Source of the DNA: Sitta carolinensis
Lineage: Eukaryota; Chordata; Aves; Passeriformes; Sittidae
Assembly: GCA_032173965.1 (NCBI GenBank)
Contig: JAVUNC010000004.1
Span: 64,664,501-64,728,500 of the forward strand
Reading direction: 5' to 3'
Length of the DNA: 64,000 bases
Shown: one piece after another, positions 11,720 to 22,842 of the stretch
How the letters are laid out: each line of letters begins with the position of its first letter
Position numbering within the stretch: position 1 is the stretch's first letter
Program-made: the position numbers and the translations under genes
The notes under the pieces: model-generated
Told to the model about the DNA's origin: nothing
Databases searched by the model: none
The model's input: only the letters and a program-made list of their open reading frames with translations

Positions 11720-11890
11720 CGGTTAACCTGTGAGCTGGATGATGTGAGCCTGCGGGTGGACAATGTCCGTGACCAGGCTGTCATCCTGATGAACGGGCGG
11801 GGCGTGTCCTGCCGGGAGCTCGTCGAACCCAAACTGGCAGAACTCAACCGGAATTTTGAGAAGGTCTCTCAGCACATCAAAAGTGCCAAG
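11720..11890 (+). CDS. UTRN: UTRN rod exon, DMD exon 37 counterpart
   Basis: 171 nt, 57 codons, the length of dystrophin exon 37, phase 0. The acceptor is T-run followed by AAG, a weaker AG context than the TTAG of the two upstream copies. It was chosen because only this copy continues into [20 protein letters not shown] and the donor AAG|GTGAGG. The opening [20 protein letters not shown] matches human [20 protein letters not shown]. It belongs to repeat 13. Confidence 0.95.
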
Positions 11891-12402
11891 GTGAGGATGG
11901 ATGAGCCCCAGAACTTGCTGGGGAGGTCTGTGCCAAGGAGATGGCTGTAGTTGGATAGATTGTTGTTTATTGTAACAGCACGTTGCTGCTTTTGAGATCT
12001 CTTTTAAGTGTAGGTGTTGTATGTGAAAAATGGACTGATTTTTAGACCAGCTGCTTTCTTTACCTGAGTAGCAGGTGATGACTTATGTTTCCTGGGAAAA
12101 TTTGCAATCAACTGTTCAGAAAATTGAATATATTGCAGTATGTGCTTGTGAGTTACAAAACAATACTGGAGATTTTTCATTTATTTTGAGAACAAAATAC
12201 TCAGTTTGAAGTTTGAAAGTAGAAACTTGGTAATAACTACCAAGTGTGTTCAAGCTATCTCTCAGATCAAACCACTCTTACACTTTTGATTTATACTGCT
12301 ATCTAATGATCCTGCAAACTGATATACCTGTTTGTGGGGGATTGTATGGGACAGCTGAGGTTAAATTTTCAGCTTGACCAAGGTTTTATTTTTATTTTGC
12401 AG
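11891..12402 (+). other. Intron after exon 37 counterpart
   Basis: A 512-bp GT-AG intron with nothing recognisable. Confidence 0.9.
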
Positions 12403-12552
12403 ATGCTTGTAGGACAAGAACGACTTCCTGTCATGTCAGAGTCCCGTGAAGCTAGAGTGGCTTTTCTAGACCTGGACAAATTTGAGAGTGACATACAGAA
12501 TATGTTAAAAGTTGTGGAAAAGCATCTGGAGTTGAGTGGGGAAGATGAAAAG
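12403..12552 (+). CDS. UTRN: UTRN rod exon, DMD exon 38 counterpart
   Basis: 150 nt, 50 codons, phase 0; dystrophin exon 38 is 123 nt, and utrophin is longer here. Acceptor ATTTTGCAG, donor AAG|GTTTGT. The first half (MLVGQERLPVMSESREARVA) is poorly conserved; the second half, LEKFESDIQNML-like followed by VVEKHLELSGEDEK, matches human LEKLENDIENML...VEKHLESSDEDEK. The variable first part is a linker between repeats 13 and 14. Confidence 0.95.
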
Positions 12553-13676
12553 GTTTGTGAGCAATGGAACAAATAAATAATTGAATAAATAGCTTTCTAT
12601 TTTGTTCCCATGTTGCATTGCTCCAGACTTTGAGGGGGAATTCTGAGATGTCTTTAAGTTAAGGGTAAAAAAGGAAGGGAACTACTGGGTTGTTGGATAC
12701 CCTGCACAGTTTTCCAGTACTTTTCCCATAGCTGTTCTCTCTTGGCTGTTGTGCCGAGAGTAACAAATAATATTTGAGTTGGTATTTTTTATCACGATTT
12801 TATAGAATACAGGTAGTGAACTCTGACTTTTGTTTATCCATCTTCTATCTCCAAATCAAAGTAGGTCTTTGTAAGGAATCCTTCCTGTATTTGAATGATG
12901 TTTGAATAAGGTTCAAGTTTAAACTGGTACAATAAAATGCATCACAGTGCATAGGCCAGGTCAGAGGATGCTTGTGAGGTAAGGTGCAAGTGAGAGTCTT
13001 GTAATATGGCTCTATGTTGAAGTCCAAATAAAAGCTTTGAACAAAATTCATCTTCTAGATTCTTACCTAGACTCTGCTATTCACCCATATAAAACTGCCC
13101 TAGTTTTTTTAGCATTTTACCCACTATAGCCTTGTTGCCTACAGAATTGGGTCAATTCCTGTCAGGACACTCTATCTGGTTTCCTTTTAAGCAGCTCTAA
13201 TACTAGCAACTCAGCTTTAAAGATGGATATAAGTTTATGGAAAATGCCATGTATATTACAGAAGGCAAATTTTAGAATTTTTCTAAATGAGGGCTTATTG
13301 TTATAGAGCATAGCCTTCCTTTTATACTGTTTTTTTTATTTATTGAAATTTTGGTTTTGTGCTGTTCTGCTCTGAGCTTGTTTATTATTTTCAAGGTATG
13401 TCTAGAACAGAAATGGAGCTAAAGTCATAGTACCGTGTTGATGTGACTGCATACTGCTGGCTCATTAAATTTCTTTCAGTACATCTCTTTATAAAGTTTA
13501 TGGAAGGAGCAAGTTGGATTTCATCATTTGGTGGCTGTAGAGGAGAATCTCTGCTTGAATTTGTTTGGCTTCCATTTGGATAATAAAACAAAAATTTGGT
13601 ACAATTGCCATTAACATCTGAGCAGCTAATGTTTCTAAAATTAATTTCTGTAGATAAAAGATTTGTGTTATTTTAG
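12553..13676 (+). other. Intron after exon 38 counterpart
   Basis: A 1124-bp GT-AG intron. No repeat family or gene is recognisable. Confidence 0.88.
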
Positions 13677-13814
13677 CTGGATCAAGAAAGAGCTCAGATT
13701 GAAGAAGTTTTACAGAGAGGAGGGCAGGTGCTCCAGCAGCCTATGGAGGACCACAGGAGAGAGAAGATCCGTCTACAGTTGTTGCTTCTGCAGAAAAAGT
13801 ACAACAGTGTTCAG
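13677..13814 (+). CDS. UTRN: UTRN rod exon, DMD exon 39 counterpart
   Basis: 138 nt, as in dystrophin exon 39, phase 0. Acceptor TATTTTAG, donor CAG|GTACAG. The peptide has [19 protein letters not shown] and [19 protein letters not shown], matching human [18 protein letters not shown]...[17 protein letters not shown]. It closes repeat 14. In mammalian utrophin this exon is joined directly to the exon-42 counterpart. Confidence 0.96.
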
Positions 13815-14610
13815 GTACAGTTATGATCGCTAGTAAAGCTTATTTATTTCCCTTTGGTATCCCACTTACAACCTGTAATCCATGTTTTATAACTTATGAC
13901 TCTTTCAGCGTATGTGATTCTCTGGGGAGAGTTAAATGTATGTGCAAACATTCTGAGTCTCTGAATCTTTGCAATTCCAAAATATGAATTTTCCGTTTCT
14001 AGATTTTGGGGGAGTGGTTTTGATTTTTGAAATCTTTTTCATGGCTTCACAGAGGGGGCTGCCCTATGTGTTTACCAGATTGGTGCATCGAGCTGGGCAT
14101 TGTCTTCCCGTGCCTTTGCTGGCCCTTGAACAGAGGTTTATCTCCAGACCAGGCTGTGTGAAGAGTGACTATGTATACACATGTACTCAAACCTCTCAGC
14201 GTAATCCCTGTCTGTGATTGAGCTGGCTCCCAAATTCCTCTTCCTTCCTATAGAGGGTATTAGCAGTAACTGCAGACTGCAGCATGTTGTGCTGCTGGAA
14301 TACACATGCTGTGTTAAAAATAGTTTTGTCTAGAACAAAGATGCTCCTTTTACCTCACCTGTTTGAATCATGCTCGAGTTGGCAAGCTGAAGTGTAGTTC
14401 AAAGGGGCAGGGCAAGACCCTCAGGCTGAGGGTCTGTGCAGGTAAAGAGAATATAGCTATTGCAAAAATAAGTTAATACTATTGCATATTTTGGAATTTG
14501 CTCCTTCAGATGAATCCCTCAAGTATTTTTGTTTTTCAAATAAATAAGACCTGTTCTGTTCACTACTTCCCTCTTTTTACAATGTATTATCCTGACACAC
14601 TGGGTTGTAG
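13815..14610 (+). other. Intron after exon 39 counterpart
   Basis: A 796-bp GT-AG intron with no recognisable element. Confidence 0.85.
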
Positions 14611-14763
14611 GAGTGCAGGTCATTTCCAAGGAGGCAGGTGGTGGAGATCTCTCCAGTGCTTTCCCAGTATAAGAAGGAACATGATAATCTAATGAAGTGG
14701 CTGAATGAGGCTGAGGACCGTCGGTCAGGGCTGCAAAGTGTGGAGGATGAACAAAAACTACAG
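14611..14763 (+). CDS. UTRN: UTRN rod exon, DMD exon 40 counterpart (half of repeat 15)
   Basis: An open stretch of 51 codons bounded by GGGTTGTAG and CAG|GTAAAT, phase 0 at both ends and 153 nt long, exactly the length of dystrophin exon 40. Its last 40 residues (EISPVLSQYKKEHDNLMKW, then LNEAEDRRSGLQSVEDEQKL and Q) align without gaps to dystrophin EIS...QYK...D.L.K.L...E...DE.K, about 14 of 40 identical. Position between the exon 39 and 42 counterparts also fits. Mammalian utrophin is reported to lack exons 40-41 (repeat 15), so this is unexpected. Inclusion keeps the frame but adds only half a repeat unless an exon-41 partner exists. It may be a cassette exon. The intact frame and splice sites argue for use. 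Confidence 0.8.
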
Positions 14764-16242
14764 GTAAATGAGGCTTCTGTTTCTTAGGGCAGTTAATGGT
14801 GTGTGTCTGAACTTTGGAGATTCATACACTAGAGTTTAATCTAGTCTAGTGATCTTCTTTCAATATCTCTGTGGAAAGAAGTGTTTCATAAAGGCAGCAT
14901 TCAGTTTTTGTTAGGAAATTACCAGCTTGTGCTAGTTTGGGATTTCTACATAGTCATCATAGGTCCAAAAGATCTCACCCTTCAGGCCCAAATCTTAGAC
15001 TGTGATTAGGGCAGTGGGCTTCATTCAGGACACTGTGTCTTTCTGGTCTTAATCCATGAGGATTACACTTTAATCCTTTTTAAAAACTTAACTCAAACAG
15101 CCTCATTTAATATCAGTTTGGTGCAGGTACGATAAAAGCCTTGTTTAAGGCTTAAATCCAGTGCCTCTGCATCCTGGTCAGGGTGTTGTAACTACTCTGC
15201 TGTTTTTTCCTGTCTCAGGTGCTTAGAGAGGGATAACTGCCCTAATGTAATGCATATTGCTGTACACAATGAATATTAATAAAATAGAAAAAGGTTGAAG
15301 TATATTCTGATAATGTGTGTGTGTCTTGACAATTTTGCAACTGATACAATGTCAGGGTGTGATAAAACTTACCTCCCAAAAAGTTGTATGTCATAATTGT
15401 TGAGGATACAGATATTTTTTTGATTGCTTTTATTTTGGCTCTGTCGATATTTTTTGTTGGAGTTTTTAAAGTCTCTTATTTCTCCTCTTCATCCTTAAAA
15501 GCACTTTGTGGTTTTGTGGTAATTGCATTAATATTTTAGGCAATAACAGTGAAGAACCTTGTGAAGCAGTAAGTAATTTCTTAACAAGCTGGAGGGGTAG
15601 GTAATCTGTCAAGGACTTTTCAATTTCTGCATAAAAAGCTTTGTAATTAACGTCTATCAATCTTTTTGACTGCTCTGTAACTTTTTAACCCAGAACCAAT
15701 AAACCTGGAGGCAGGGGTAACATGCTCTGGCTCCCTGTGAGACTCACACCACAAAAGCATGCTGTGATGCTCTTCATTCACACCTAGCGTTGTGTGGCTT
15801 CAGCTGCTGGTGATAGATGGTCTGCTGTCCTTTGTCACACAGGCCATTCAGTATCAACCTTTATATGCTTTGATCTTATATGCTTTTATCTGCTGCTCTC
15901 TAGAAAGACTGTTTCACATTTTAAGGCTCCCATGCAGAGTGGGGCAGCAAAGAGGGCCCAGGGTCTGTAGAACAGTCTGACATCTGGCTGCTCTCTTGGG
16001 TCTCCAGCAGTCTCTTCTGGTGACATAAGCTCCTAGGGACTGACTGATGCCATGGAATTTTCTTGAAGGGAATGGGGATCCATGTGTATTTAAAGTAAAA
16101 CATTATTCAGTTTTTCTGTTTGACCATCAGATGCTTTGAATGAATCGGTTACTGGACAGAAATGGAAAAATGGTGCCACCTGCATGGATCTCTGCTGGTG
16201 GGGCCAGTCCCTGCCTCAGAGGTGTCCTCCTTGTCACTGTTG

Positions 16243-16300
16243 GTCTCACTGCAGCTTCTCTAAGGAAGCTGCAGTGAGACTGATCTTCTCTAAGGAAGAT
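16243..16300. repeat. Two adjacent hairpins with the same loop
   Basis: A perfect 16-bp inverted repeat (GTCTCACTGCAGCTTC at 16243-16258, its complement at 16265-16280) encloses the loop TCTAAG. A second stem, ATCTTC / GAAGAT at 16283-16288 and 16295-16300, encloses the same TCTAAG. The shared CTTCTCTAAGGAAG core suggests a local copying event such as template switching. No function is evident. Confidence 0.9.
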
Positions 16301-17875
16301 AGTCTGTTTCCTGTAAAGCCCTTTTCTTAAAGGGATGTACTGCAGCTAGTCCCTGCTACTGCTAGATCCATTCCTGGATAAGTGAATCTGGTTGCTGAAT
16401 GCAGAATGTCACGTCGATATGGATTACCATTGCAATAGACTGTTGATGGAGAAACATTATCCTTTCTCAGGTCAGCTAGACTGTCAGAAAGGGACCACAG
16501 CAGTTTTCATTACTGGTGTGAAACCTGGAAATTCAAACTGCTGCTTTTGCTTCATGTGCCTGTGCCTCTGGATTTTGTGATATGTGAGTGCTAAGGCAGC
16601 TTGTGTTAAGTGGCCTTACTTTTCTTTTATGGCTTGCTCTTTCACTGGCTCTACTAATCAGGAACACCAGAAATGGTATGAAACCATAACACTGCTAAAG
16701 GGAGCAAGAGGCTCCCCAAATATCATCATCATTTTAGATAATCACTGTTGCTCCAGGATTTTCTTGGAGCCAGCAGACTTGAGAATTGCAGTGCTTGTTG
16801 CTCATTGCACCTTAGGACTGAGAAGCACTAAATGAATTCCTGACCCACTGATGTGCAAGTGGCCCTCACCTTGATGTAAGGAAGCTGTAGTGAGCAGAGA
16901 AAGAGAAACTGCTCTTTGATGTGACCAAAACAGGGAGGGAAAGGAAGATTTCAGCTGCTGAGCTGGGGAGTAGACTTCAGTTGAGCTTTTATGTAATATA
17001 TTATTTATGCTTTTGTAAGCAAGTGGAGGAAAGGACTTATTTGTGGTGCTTGAAAGTCATATCTATATATTGATTTGCTGGAAGTAGCTGGATCATAGAT
17101 ATTCCTCATCATTTATGCTTCTAGGGATTATGGAGTTAAAATACCTCTGAAATATTGGTAATCCTTCTGCATAGTAGGTACTTTTGAGTAAGCCTTGTTT
17201 TGCCACAGATCCATTAGCAAGAAAAGCCTGCACTGGAAGTTTGCATCTCTTAGAGGTCCTTCTTTTCAAACAGTGGTTTAGTATTTATTTAATTTAGACT
17301 ATTCTGCCTTTGTTCAAAATGAGGGAAAGGAAAAGATTAAACCTTAAATTGCAGAGGTAATTAGTTGCCTAAATTCCTGAGAAAATTTTCCAGGTTTTAG
17401 GAAGTTGTTTTGAAGTGAAATTGGTAATTTTGCAGATGGTAAGTGAATATGCAGTTGCAGGCACAGAGCATTTTTTCCTCTAAACTGAAACAGACATCAT
17501 CTTGAAGGCTCATGAAGTATTATTTCTGTAATAAAGAAAATGTATTTGTTTTTCTAGTATGCTTTTTATAGGAAATGTTCTGGATTATTTCAATATTAAT
17601 AATTGTTTGCTGATTGCATTAATTAAATGGACACGAGCTTTGGGAAATCTTTTTTTAGAAAACTGGCTCTGAAATATCTATTAAAAATGGCTAATATAGT
17701 TAAACATCCAGTGAGGTACATTATTTAATTTTATGTCAATGTGTAGAGCAGTATTTTCCAAAATCCACTTGGCAGCAAGTCAGAAAATCTTCTTGAGTTG
17801 AGTCATTGGTAGATTTTGTTTCAAAATATATTTTAGTGTAAAAGGGGAGAAGGGAGAAGCTGAATTCTGAATTAC

Positions 17876-18204
17876 AGCAGCCTCCCAGTACCTACAGGAA
17901 AGCTGGAGGGGACTTTTTACAGAGGCATGGAGGAATAAAACGAGGGGCAGTGGCTTTAATCTGTAACAGGGTAGGTAGATTAGACATTAAGAAGGAATTC
18001 TTCACTGTGAGGGTGGTGAGGCACTGGAACAGCTTGCCCAGAGAAGCTGTGGATTCTGTATCCCTGGAAGTGTTCTAGTCCAGGTTTGATAAGGCTTTGT
18101 GCAACCCGATGTAGTGGAAGTTATCCTTGTCCATGGAAGGAAGGGGGGTTGGAATGAGATGATCTTTAAAGTCCCTTTCAACCTAAACCATTCTGATTCT
18201 GTGA
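17876..18204 (+). mobile_element. CR1 LINE 3'-end fragment
   Basis: Contains the CR1 3' consensus in sense: a GAAGGAATTCTTCACTGTGA-like stretch, GGTGAGGCACTGGAACAG, TTGCCCAGAGAAGCTGTGG, GATGATCTTTAAAGTCCC, and the terminal ATTCTGATTCTGTGA. It is 5'-truncated, with both edges approximate. It lies in the intron after the exon 40 counterpart. Confidence 0.9.
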
Positions 18205-20675
18205 AAAGAATTTGCTTACTGAGGTTTTTTTTTTCCTTAATTTAAAAAAATTCAAAACAAACCAGAGCCAAGCAACCAAAACCAACTTCTGTGATATTTA
18301 GGTATTTGTCAGGTAACTGAGAGAGTTACATAAAACTGCTCTTCTATTGCTTTAGCATATTATGCTGCATTTTAGAAGCTTCCAGTCTGCAATGCAAGGT
18401 AGAGAACAGCTGAACAATAAAACTCTGCTGTACAAAAGCACTAATGTGTTTATAGCATCTACATATGTTCACCTTTAAGAATGAGGGTTGTGAGAGGAGA
18501 AAGCATCATCTCAGTGATGGGAGGCAGCTGGAGGAGATTAGCAAGGAGATATACTCCAGAGGAGCAGCATCAGGATGAATTCACTGCTTAGCAGAAGGGA
18601 GTAATCACCAAGATGGTGTCATTGGGAAAGCAGAAAGTTTCAGAACATGTCAATGCACACAGAACAAGTTGGCTGCATGCCAACAGGTGCTGTTTTAAAT
18701 CTTATGCAAGCTTTTTCTAATGAGAGACAAAGGACTGTGTGAGAAGTAAAAACATAGTAAAGCCAGTGACCTATTTATGTGGGTGAAGTCTTGATTCTGA
18801 AGTCTTGTCACCTGTGTGAGAATGGGACTTTTGGAATGATTTGGGAGTTAAACACCCTGTGAAACTGTAGATGCCTGTGCTGTAGAAGGCATCCTGGTGT
18901 TTTTTCTTACCTTGGCTTGTTTCATATTGCTAAGGAAAACATCCTTTGAGTTGCACAGACTGTCTGATTTCTTAGGAACTGAGGCCCTCTCCTTCTACAG
19001 GAAATTGTACTGCTGTCTAAGCCTTGGGCTTTTGCTCCAAATTTCATTGATGGAAGCTGATACAATATATGCAGAGCCTCAAGAAAATGCATTTAGTGAG
19101 CATCAGGCCCGAAGATGCTGGGTTTGTAGCTCAAGCATATGGAGTAAGCCTTGTTTTTAACTGCAGTACTTGTTTGTTGTGCTGAATCCAAAACAGTACT
19201 GAGTAGTTTGTGATTCTTTTCTGTAATTCTTTTTAGTAGACTTACACTGCTATGCCCTTGCATCCTGTTTCTTTGGTGTGCAATGAATGACTGAGAGCAA
19301 ATCATATTTGGAGGTAAAGGTCTTGTGGAAGTAAAGCTGTGTCCCCATTTTCAGAACAGGATGTCTGTTTACAAAACAAAAAAACCAAACCAATACAAAA
19401 CAAAGAAAATCCTTAGGAACTTCTAGTGCATGCGAAGTCCTGAATGGTGAATGTGAACATATCTTTTCTGCTGCAATCCTTGCTTCATTTGCACTACATG
19501 TGCTGGTGATGTTAGGCTCCTGTTAGTTAGAGTGACATATTTAAAATTCTCAGACGCATGTGAGGGAGGAAAATACAGACAGGTGTTTGCAAGACACTTG
19601 GTTAGTGGGGCTTTAATATTTTGTTAGTCAGCTGTGCTAGGGATTTTCATGTGTGCACCCAGCCCAGACAAATTGCCAAGTAAAATTCACTGGCTGTAAT
19701 TGCTACAAACATACATTTATTCTTCACTCTTAAGGGTGTTCCTAGCTGTTAGTAAATCCCACAGTCCTGTGCCTCTCTCTGTCTTCCTTGACTAATTTAC
19801 CAAGTACAACATGGTGATTCAAAGCTGCATGAGTTCTTCAGTATTTGGAAGTGGGATTTCTTTTTGTTTGATGATTTTAAAGTACGAGGCAGTTTTCAGA
19901 GACGGTAACAAACGTGTTTGACAAGTAACATTTTCTGCTAAAAACTGCTGTCAGTCTGTTTCACCTGCCTCTGCTAATTTTTTGCAAGGCATGGCAGAGG
20001 GATAGCTTCCTGTAGCAGTCTTCCCAGTGTTTCAGACCCAGCCCACGGTTTATGAGCCAAGAAAAAGCTGCATTAAATCTCTTATCTGCTAACATGGTAC
20101 TTGGCTAGATAGCCTAGTCTTGCAGCCAGAGCAGAAAACAATTGCCAAGCTCTGGAGGAGATACTGTCTTTTATTGCTGCAAAATATTGGAGTACTGGTG
20201 GAGCACTAATTTATATTTTAAAAATGGTTAGGAAGTATGTGTGGGGATGCTTATTGAAAAAATATGGGTAAGTGTGGGCAATAAGTGTGTTTCAGTAAAT
20301 TGGTATATTGGTCATGAAGGAAGCAGAGTGGGTTGTAACACTAGATACAGGCTCAATCGAGAAGTGTTATTTCTGGAAATGGTAAGGATCATTTTAAGAG
20401 AAACAGTGGTACCCTTCCCATTGCTTGGAGTTTTAATCAAGGATAATACAGAGTCATGTTGAGGCATGATATTTACTGTTTTCTATCTTCTAAAATAAAT
20501 AAACTGTCCCATGCAGGACTTGCAGCTTTCTGAGTTTATGTAATCTTTCTAGAAAGGCCTTTATTTTCTCTTTTAATGTAGAAAAGTAATTATTTTGGCA
20601 ATAATTTATTGATTTAGGATTTTTTAATAAAATAGATTGGTTTTTGACATATAAAATGAATTTTCTTATTTTTAG

Positions 20676-20867
20676 GCATTTCCTGTCCAGCAGAGGTTAA
20701 AAGGCCAATTTGCCACAGGAGTTAGGACCTTGCCTTTCTCAGCTGAGTACTTGGTTGAAATCAACAAAGTTTTGCTGGCCATGGCTGATGTTGAACTGCT
20801 CCTGAATGCACCAGAGCTGAATACTGGCATCTATGAGGATTTTTCAGCTCAGGAAGATGCACTGAAG
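20676..20867 (+). CDS. UTRN: UTRN rod exon, DMD exon 42 counterpart
   Basis: 192 nt, 64 codons, phase 0 (dystrophin exon 42 is 195 nt). Acceptor ATTTTTAG, donor AAG|GTACTG. The peptide begins [18 protein letters not shown] and contains [20 protein letters not shown], matching human AIPIQQRKMGQLASG...[20 protein letters not shown]. It starts repeat 16. Confidence 0.97.
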
Positions 20868-22669
20868 GTACTGCATTGTCTAAGCATTATATTCAGAGTG
20901 GAGAAGGGAAACAGCAGAAGAAAGGCCACCACGTTTACAATTGTATTACTGTATTATGGTTTTGCTTGGTGTATACAGGATCAATATGCACTGAAAACTA
21001 AGAAATGACAGTTCTGTTGGCTAATTTTTATCTGTGTGTAATCTGGATACAAAATGTAGCCGTGTGAAAACTGGATGGGAGGTTGAGGCAGCAAGGTTTC
21101 ATTTGTTGTAGGCACTTATATTTTTCATCCTAGTCTACATAACACTGAGAGAAATGCTAAAGCAAATCTCCTTACATTCCTGCTTGATAGCCTTAATACA
21201 GCTGCTGCTCTTAGGTCACGTGAAAACAATTGTTGAAATAGGAACAGGAGAAAGGGTGGTTTTTATGAAGCTGTGTGTGAGGCCACAAGGTGATGGTGCC
21301 TCTTCTGATGAGCAAAACAGCAATATTCTTTCAGTTTGAGCTCCCCCTTCTTATTGTCAACTAGTAGATTTACCTGTGTGATTAATAGTGAACTATTGTT
21401 AAGGATCTGGCCTTTTTCAAAAAGATATGAAGAAATTATACTTGAAAATACTAAATCCTGCTGTCCAATATGAGCTGAGTATAGAGAAGTCTGAGTCCTG
21501 GTTAATTCTTAGCATACAAAAGTGTGAAACAGATTCCCTCAGAAAGCATCCATTGGAATTGGGAGTTCCCCATGGCATGGTGCAGTGTAGGTGTAGCTCT
21601 CTGGACTGGGAATCACAGCAGTGTCCACGTGTCATATCTGAGGTGTAGTCAGGCTTTGTCTCTTACCAAGAGCTAGAGCAGCTGTTTCTGCAGCTGCTGT
21701 GCAGGTCCTTTAAAAGCTTTTCAGAATTCCAGTCCATTTTTCTGACATGCATTTCTTTCTGCTGTGTACGTGCTTCCATTTCTCATGTTTAGGTCTTCAT
21801 ATGTATTTTATAAAAGCAAATATGGGAATGGTGCCAACCTTTGACAAAGAGGGCAGCCTTTGTTTTGTTAATGAAGTTTTCTTGTCTCTGCTTCTATGCT
21901 GCTTTGGGTGCAGTTAGGAGTGTTTATGTTAGGATAGGTTTAAAACACTTCATTTTGGTGCAGGTGTCTCATCTGATTTTGAAGTTTTGGTATATATTCT
22001 AAGGATGTTTTCAGAAAAAGCAAATAGCAGAGCATAGAATTTTTAGAAGCATTACTGTTTTAAATTCAAAAAGATAAGTAAATTCCACTGTCTCCATGGA
22101 CTGTTTGTCTTCTGAATACCAAGGCAGTCTTACAATAGTATCTGGTTTAAAGGAATTTTCACATCACAATTCAATGGTATTTAAAATTGATTACTTTAAC
22201 TTTGTCATTTAAATCTAAAACCTTTATGCAGCCTATGCTTTTGCAGTTATATGCATATGAGAGGTTACGTGAAGCATGATGAAGTTGCATTTTGTGTCCC
22301 ATTTTTTTATGTGGGGAAAGATATGTGCAGTGTCTTCATGACATGGGCAGATTTGTTTAATAATGAAGATACTGTTTTGAGAAGTGTGGTGTGCCCCTTT
22401 ACCTTAGGAACAATTTTGATATGTATGAAATATTTCATCCTTTTCATAAAAACCTGAAAAGGACACATGCTTAAAGGGTGTGATGAACTATTCAGTTCAA
22501 TTGATAAAACTGATTTAAACTGTCAACTGCTGATACTGGTGGTCACGGTCTTAATGTAGATGCTGATTTTTGGAAAAGAATTTTGAAAATATTATTTTTT
22601 GGATATTTTTCTTTTATTTCCTGCTGGTGTTGACGTTACTAATGGCCTGTGCCATCACTGTGCTTGCAG
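20868..22669 (+). other. Intron after exon 42 counterpart
   Basis: A 1802-bp GT-AG intron; I see no recognisable gene, transposon or array. Confidence 0.88.
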
Positions 22670-22842
22670 AACATCAAAGATATTTTGGATAAACTTGGGG
22701 ATCAAATTGCAGTCATACATGAAAAGCAGCCTGATGTTATATTGGAAGCATCTGGACCTGAGGCAATTCAAATAGGAGATGCACTAACACAGCTGAATGC
22801 AGAATGGGACAGAATTAATAGAATGTACAATGATCGTAAGTG
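22670..22842 (+). CDS. UTRN: UTRN rod exon, DMD exon 43 counterpart
   Basis: 173 nt, as in dystrophin exon 43, entering in phase 0 and leaving two bases (TG) into a codon. Acceptor GTGCTTGCAG, donor TG|GTAAGT. It contains [20 protein letters not shown], near-identical to human utrophin, and ends INRMYNDRK. It forms helices B and C of repeat 16. Confidence 0.97.

Larger units (their letters stand above)
14764..20675 (+). other. Long intron after exon 40 counterpart
   Basis: 5912 bp between the exon 40 and 42 counterparts. It contains a CR1 fragment, a pair of small hairpins and a possible decayed exon 41, each reported separately. I searched by eye for an intact ~183-nt exon 41 counterpart and did not find one. 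Open frames at about 16136-16835 have no spectrin-like character. Confidence 0.8.

Noticed and set aside
16888..17070. Open 59-codon frame considered as exon 41
   Set aside because: No alignment with exon 41, a hydrophobic Tyr/Phe-rich second half, and no suitable splice sites.
20146..20210. Frame with KLWRRY after CTTGCAG, considered as an exon-41 remnant
   Set aside because: Only a few residues resemble the KRWRE motif and the surrounding residues and length do not fit.
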